Assembly (NCBI GenBank): GCA_029948255.1
Contig: JALIZF010001432.1
Span: 186,001 to 250,000 of the forward strand
From: Telmatactis stephensoni
Taxonomy: Eukaryota > Cnidaria > Anthozoa > Actiniaria > Isophelliidae
Direction of reading: 5' to 3'
DNA length: 64,000 bases
Shown: one piece after another, positions 52,401 through 58,400 of the stretch
How the letters are laid out: the number at the start of each line of letters is the position of its first letter
Position numbering within the stretch: the first letter of the stretch is position 1
Position numbers and translations under genes: made by a program
Notes under the pieces: model-generated
Databases searched by the model: none
Told to the model about the DNA's origin: nothing
Seen by the model: the letters and a program-made list of their open reading frames with translations, nothing else

Positions 52401-55400
52401 CCATAAGTGAGTTTCGTTTTTCACAAGCAATAGACGACAAATTCGGAAGAACTAGCTTTCCTACATCGCTATCGATGCTCTCGCTTCGGTGACTTCAACA
52501 CAATGATGAATGTGTGAAAAAATTGATAATATACTTCATTTTGCAATGCATCTCGGGAAGGTGTGCGTTCCTCCTCTGATTTGAGAAATATACAAAGAAG
52601 AAAGTTTTACTGATCTTCCATCTGTATATATCTTTTCGTATTCAAAAATTTGAAACTTATTTTTGGTAGTGCAATGTTTACTCTCTTTGTGGTGTTGACA
52701 GATATAAAACTTATTTCCGGAACACGGGAAATGGACAGTTTGCTGATGTATCTTCTGATTGGACAACTGATACAATTGGAATGGAATGTAGCGCCCATTG
52801 AAGCAGCCGTGTTTTTCCGAGGGAGCGTTGCGTGACAAGGCTAAACACGGCTGCGAGGGAGACTAGGCGTTTATGCGTGCATGGTTGAGGCCAACAAGTC
52901 AATTGAAATTTAATAGAGCATTGTTTCATGGTAGAAGAGTTATTAGGTTCACGAGGTTCATTATTTCTTTTGCGTTTTAGATACTAAGGCGTTTTAAAAT
53001 GTTTTTAATTACTGTTTGCTACCGCTAGCTCGTTGTTGTAACTTGCACTATTCTGGCTCGCATTCCAGCACTTCAGTTTCCATTTTGTAATTAGGCCTAA
53101 TTTCTATTTCGAATATCTACTCATTACTAGCAAGGTTCCCTCTTGGGACTCGTTCATTTCATCAGGTTATTTGTTCGCCTGTAGTGTTTTGTTTAATTTT
53201 TGCCAGCCGTGTGTCGTACCTAGGTGCGGGCGTCTAATGCCTTTCATGCCCCATCGGGGTTGCCTAGGGCCGACATTTCGGTGGGCTTCGCCTCGGTTCT
53301 TTGTTTATATTTCGTCGAGTTTTCTTTTATGTATGTTTTATTTATCCATTTTAAAGCTTTTTAATTGGTATAAACCTTAACATATATTTCTTCACTTGGC
53401 ATATTATATTTTCACAATCGAAATGTGTGTCACAATGTACCCATCATGTGCCTCGCGCGGAGCCCATCGATTTGGTCGGCCCAAGGCAGACCCAAATTTT
53501 GTTTGTTTTACCCCCGTCTGGCCAGTTTCAACTACTGCTAATTTCCTTTTTACGTGCACAACAAATGTGACGTGCTGATCAGTAAAGAATTATAGAACTT
53601 TTGTTTTAATTGCTCGGCTCTAGCAAATCCGCTTTCCACTTCGGCGGAGTATTCAGAATCCGACACATAGAATGTGTTGGTATATAAAAGACATGCCAAT
53701 GGGGCCGAAATTTGTTGCAATCCAGAGTTCTCTAATGTTGCTTAAGTTCACTGATACGTCCTCTGACGCTGTTTAAGTTATGGGAAGGACTTTAAAATGC
53801 AGGTGGCTCTACGATTTGTTTGTTTTGATAAACGGCATCTTTATTTAATGTCATTTCATTCCTTTCATTTTCTGTCAGTCCGTTCTCCACGTTCCGAGCG
53901 ACTTCATCACGATTTGTATTTTGTACTAATTCAGTATGTCTTTGATTCTGGCTAATTCAACCGTTGGACCTCTTTCTTGGTATAGACGAATGAACATTTG
54001 CCCTCCCTCCCCTCCCCGACTCTCGGGCTGATTTCGAGGTGTCCTTTTCTATGCCCGGTAAAATTTTACCCCATCCTCTCTCCTGTCCGGTTTCTTTGCA
54101 CTATGCTTGTTCAGGTGCAGATCTTTTGCATCTGGCAGAATTGCCGTTACTCATGATGACGTCATGGCCTGTTTATGGGATGAGCAGAATTGTCTAGAAC
54201 AATAGGAATTTGAACAAAATTCCCTCTGTTATGGAAAAGTCAATCTCAAATAGTCTGGATCCACAATATAGGATGTACCGATATTAACAATATTTGTTGC
54301 TTTTCATAGATGTTGCCACCTTTCTTCATTTTATATAAAAATGAATTTTATATTGACATTCTTTGTGTTGTTGTTTTTGCCCCCTAATACACCTTAGCGT
54401 TTAAACGATAGACTGTTTTGGTGTGACGTCATTTAGAGAGAGAGAAATACATTATTAATTAATTCACTTAATTATTTCATTTTATTTATTTGATATCGAT
54501 TAGTTTCTTTTTCTTTTTAACATGTTTGAGCAAACTGATGGAAATAGAACTAGACGCACACGTGCGTTCACTCGTGCCCTGGGAGCCCCTTTTAGGAGAG
54601 GCTCCAATGACCGGCCCCGTTCGTAATCTTCCCCGAGTCGGGTCACGCTTTCTTCATCATTCCGGGAAATAGTTAACCGTAACATACCTGATTAGTCAAT
54701 TTGTCTGTCAGCAGCTATTAGTGTTTGCCTTTGCCCTTCTACTATCATGCATGGGTATATTCATAGTATATCTCCGACATGCAAAAATCAGTATTATCTG
54801 CTAATATACCAGTTTATTCAACTTTTTATTTCACTGCGTATCTCAATTGTTTGCTTTAAAGACTTCTACTGCGGCGTTTTTATCACAACTGGACGCCTAA
54901 TAGGCATTCAGTCGGGCTACCTGTATGTAATACTTGAGGAGAAAGGGGGAACAGAAGTTGATGGAAACCAGTTTGAATTGTCAGTGTCTTTTGATTGCAG
55001 AAATGCATGACAGGTACTCCCAGAGTAGAACATAAATTATATTGGCAAGGGAGAAAGTATTTTGTAGATAATTGTGTATACAGTATACAGTCTGCTTTAT
55101 TTTGTATATGCCTACCAAATGAACCAATATGATCTATAGATCATACATTATAGCTCAAATAAAATTTATATTCTGTACTTTTTACTTTGATTTATGGAAA
55201 CAAAACTTCCAAACTACAGGAGACTGTTTCAATGCCCAAGTTAAAATGATTTTGATATTGCTGTTATCACCCTGGTAGATTCTAGAAGTACCACGGTTAC
55301 CTTCAAAAGGTCTCATAAATATTACTATCATTTTCATGATTATCCATCGCTCTATTTTGATCTGCTAACATTGAGAATGATTGACATTAAAACGTGCATT

Positions 55401-58400
55401 CAATGTAATCATGACATTGTCCAAAATACAGATCGCACTAAATATTTATAAGTTAATAATAAAAAATCATTTTTCCCATTGTTTATTTGGTGTAATTTTG
55501 CACTATTTCCTAATTCCTGTTTCCTGGCTTAATTATTGAATACACCGTGGTCACCTTATTACGCAAAGGCGAGAATCTCCCAGTCTTTAATTTCTAGTTA
55601 AGAAAAAACATTGTAGATATTGTTAGTTCATTAGTTCGTTTTTAACACAGCTCTCAGGAAGGGCATGACTGTACACCGTGTATAAATAAAGCTTATATAA
55701 GCCAACATTATGTGCAAGCAGTAGTGAAGTATGATTTAACTTTAAGACTATTAAAACTACTGAATTAAAGACGACAATATCTCCGTGTCTTACATGTCCG
55801 TTCACGACAGTGTACCCCAAAGGCTTCTGGGTAATTTGCCGATTTGCGACGTTGATAGATAGATCGAAAAGGTAAACCTAGACTCGAGCTACCACAGGTA
55901 GCCCGAGTAATAACAAATCATGTATTTCTTAGTTCATGTTTCGGATGTTTTCTATATGAATTGTTGGTTTTCATGTGACGTCATCGGAAAAATTCATGCT
56001 TATCATATTGATCACATTTAATTCAGTCTGAAGTATGTTGCTTAGATACCCTAAGAGACGTTTTTCTTGAATATTTGAGAAATTTTCCTCGTTTGGTTTT
56101 CGAGTTATCAAAGGTAAAAACTTTGTCACGCAACACTGTCACGCGTTTTCCTCAGGACGTAAAACGATGAATTTGTTAGAAGTAAACACACATTTGGCTT
56201 GCTCTATGAATAAAACCATTGTTTATTGGGTATCTGTATCAAAATATATGATTAAGTTGATATTTTAAGTGATTTTGCCAATCGTATTTATTGTCCGCCA
56301 TGTTTGTGTACTAAAGTTGTACACCAATATGGCGGCCCCATACATTTCTTTGTAATGACTGAGTTTGTAAAACCGTTGATATCTTTGCATCACAACATCT
56401 TTTGGACTCAAAATTTCCTGGAGTTATAAAGTTTTTCCTCCTCTTTAAGAGGATGTGCTCTGATTTTACTCCGGGACGTGAGATCCGCTGTTATTTTGAT
56501 GACCTGTGGAGTGACTCCAACTGCGAAGTGCCATACATTTCTTACTAAAAATTGAGCACTTCAAAGATCAATATCTTCGTAACAAAAGCTCATTTTGACT
56601 TGAAAATTCGTAAAGTTACAAAGTTCTACTTGCTCTTTAGAGTGATATTATTTTTATTTCATTCAGGGCTCTGGAAATTTTTCGATGACGTAGGTGAAAA
56701 CCAAGAATAAAAGACTTTACGCGACCAAACGCGACGTCAAATAGAAACGTATAAATTGTCTGGTAGTAATTTCAATATTAAAATTCAGTACAAAAACCTC
56801 AAGATCTCTCGAATGCTTGAACGAGGAATATAATTGACTTCCTTCCATGTATGTTCGTTAAGCAACACGTGGGATGAGAAATTCGTAGATTTCCAGCTCA
56901 CAGGAAATAGTCTTTATCGCGAGGGCCTCTTTTCTACTCCATTTCGAGTTCGATATTTCATCAAAGTATTGGAGACGAAGCTCAATATAACAGCCCATTT
57001 TGAAGCTCTTATTAGTGTATATAGGTATATCTCGAGTTAAAAGCTCCACTGTACTTGTCGGACGAACAGAGGAATTATGATGTTTCCAAATTTGAGAGCA
57101 ATCAAATCCAGAGAAGCTTTGGTTTGGCTGGACGTTTTGGCTGGACACCATGCATTTCTTTGTAATTTTGACAGGGTTTGAATGTTCCTAACATTGTTTC
57201 TATTTAATATGCAATCATGCGTAACAAAGACTATATAATAAGCGAGAACAATCCAACCCAATCACTTGTCGGTTGAGCGGCGAATGCGGTTAAGGGTTTG
57301 GATGAAGCACATTCTCTTCTAGGGGGGCCGCATATTTGGCTCGTTAGACTAAATGACCGCTGATCCGGAAAACAACTGACCCCCGCTAGATATTAGCACG
57401 TTAACCACTGTCGCTTCTTAGTGTACCTTGTGCCTCATTTCAACTGCACATACATATATAGATATATAGTATTCGGGATTCTTAATATTATTTGGCGCGA
57501 AACGAAAGCGAGGCTAAGCACGCACGCGACGCAAAAATCCAAGATGGCGGGCCTACTCGTTGGCGTGGCGTGCGTGCTTAGCCTCGCTTTCGTGTTCACG
57601 CCAAATAATATTAAGAATCCCGAATATGTCGTATTATGAGATGGGTTTTTCTCGGATTTCCGGTTAGTGCGTGAACGGGCACATACTATGCCTGGTACCC
57701 CTATATTTAGCCCTCCCACCCTCCCTCGGTCACTTATACGCGCGCGCGTTCTGCGCTTCCAGGCCTACGGACTCGCTTTCCTCCCATAACTCTATTGTCT
57801 GTAGGTCTTTGTGAAGCATTGTTGCACATTAAATAGATTACAAATGAAGACAATTAACGCGAAAGCCAAAATGACCATTTAAATGATATTAACGCGATGG
57901 ACACACTGAATATATAAACAATTTATTTGTGAACACAACACAATGAAAGTTTATTTTAACAATTTTCAATTTGTTGTTTATATGTAATGACTTTTGTTGT
58001 TATGTTATATCAGAATTGGTTATATCTACTAAACCAGCTTTAACGTTCAGTTTCAAATAAACAGTTTTTTCAAAGTAAATTACAGATAAAATTGCTAGAA
58101 ATTCATATCGTGAAAATTAGCATTCCACTTTATTAATGATATGGAAATTAACATTAAGATAAATTAACACGACTTAAATTTTGAAATTCGCGTTAATTTC
58201 ATGAAGTGTTAATTTCCTATAATAAGGTAGTTCATCAAGTGATACAATTGTAGAGGATAGCTTATAAGGGTGATTATAATTTCTTTCAAAAAAGTCGATC
58301 TGTACTATCCGCAGATTGCACTTTTAATGGCGTACGTTGACATTTGAGTTGCACATGTAGGAGTCTTATGTATTGCACTGAGAAGGGACATAATTATAGC

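Larger units (their letters stand above)
45823..58227. mobile_element. TA-flanked TIR element split by ~12 kb of nested insertions
   Basis: Left remnant 45823-45887 (CCTTATTATAAGAAATTAAC...GAAATTTAAG...AACGCGACTT) is the inverse of the right remnant ending at 58227 (CGCGTTAATTT...GTTAATTTCCTATAATAAGG). TA flanks both ends (45821-45822 and 58228-58229). The remaining interior is about 57836-58227. Everything from 45888 to about 57835 appears to have entered this element later, which accounts for the 12.8-kb intron 16. Confidence 0.6.
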
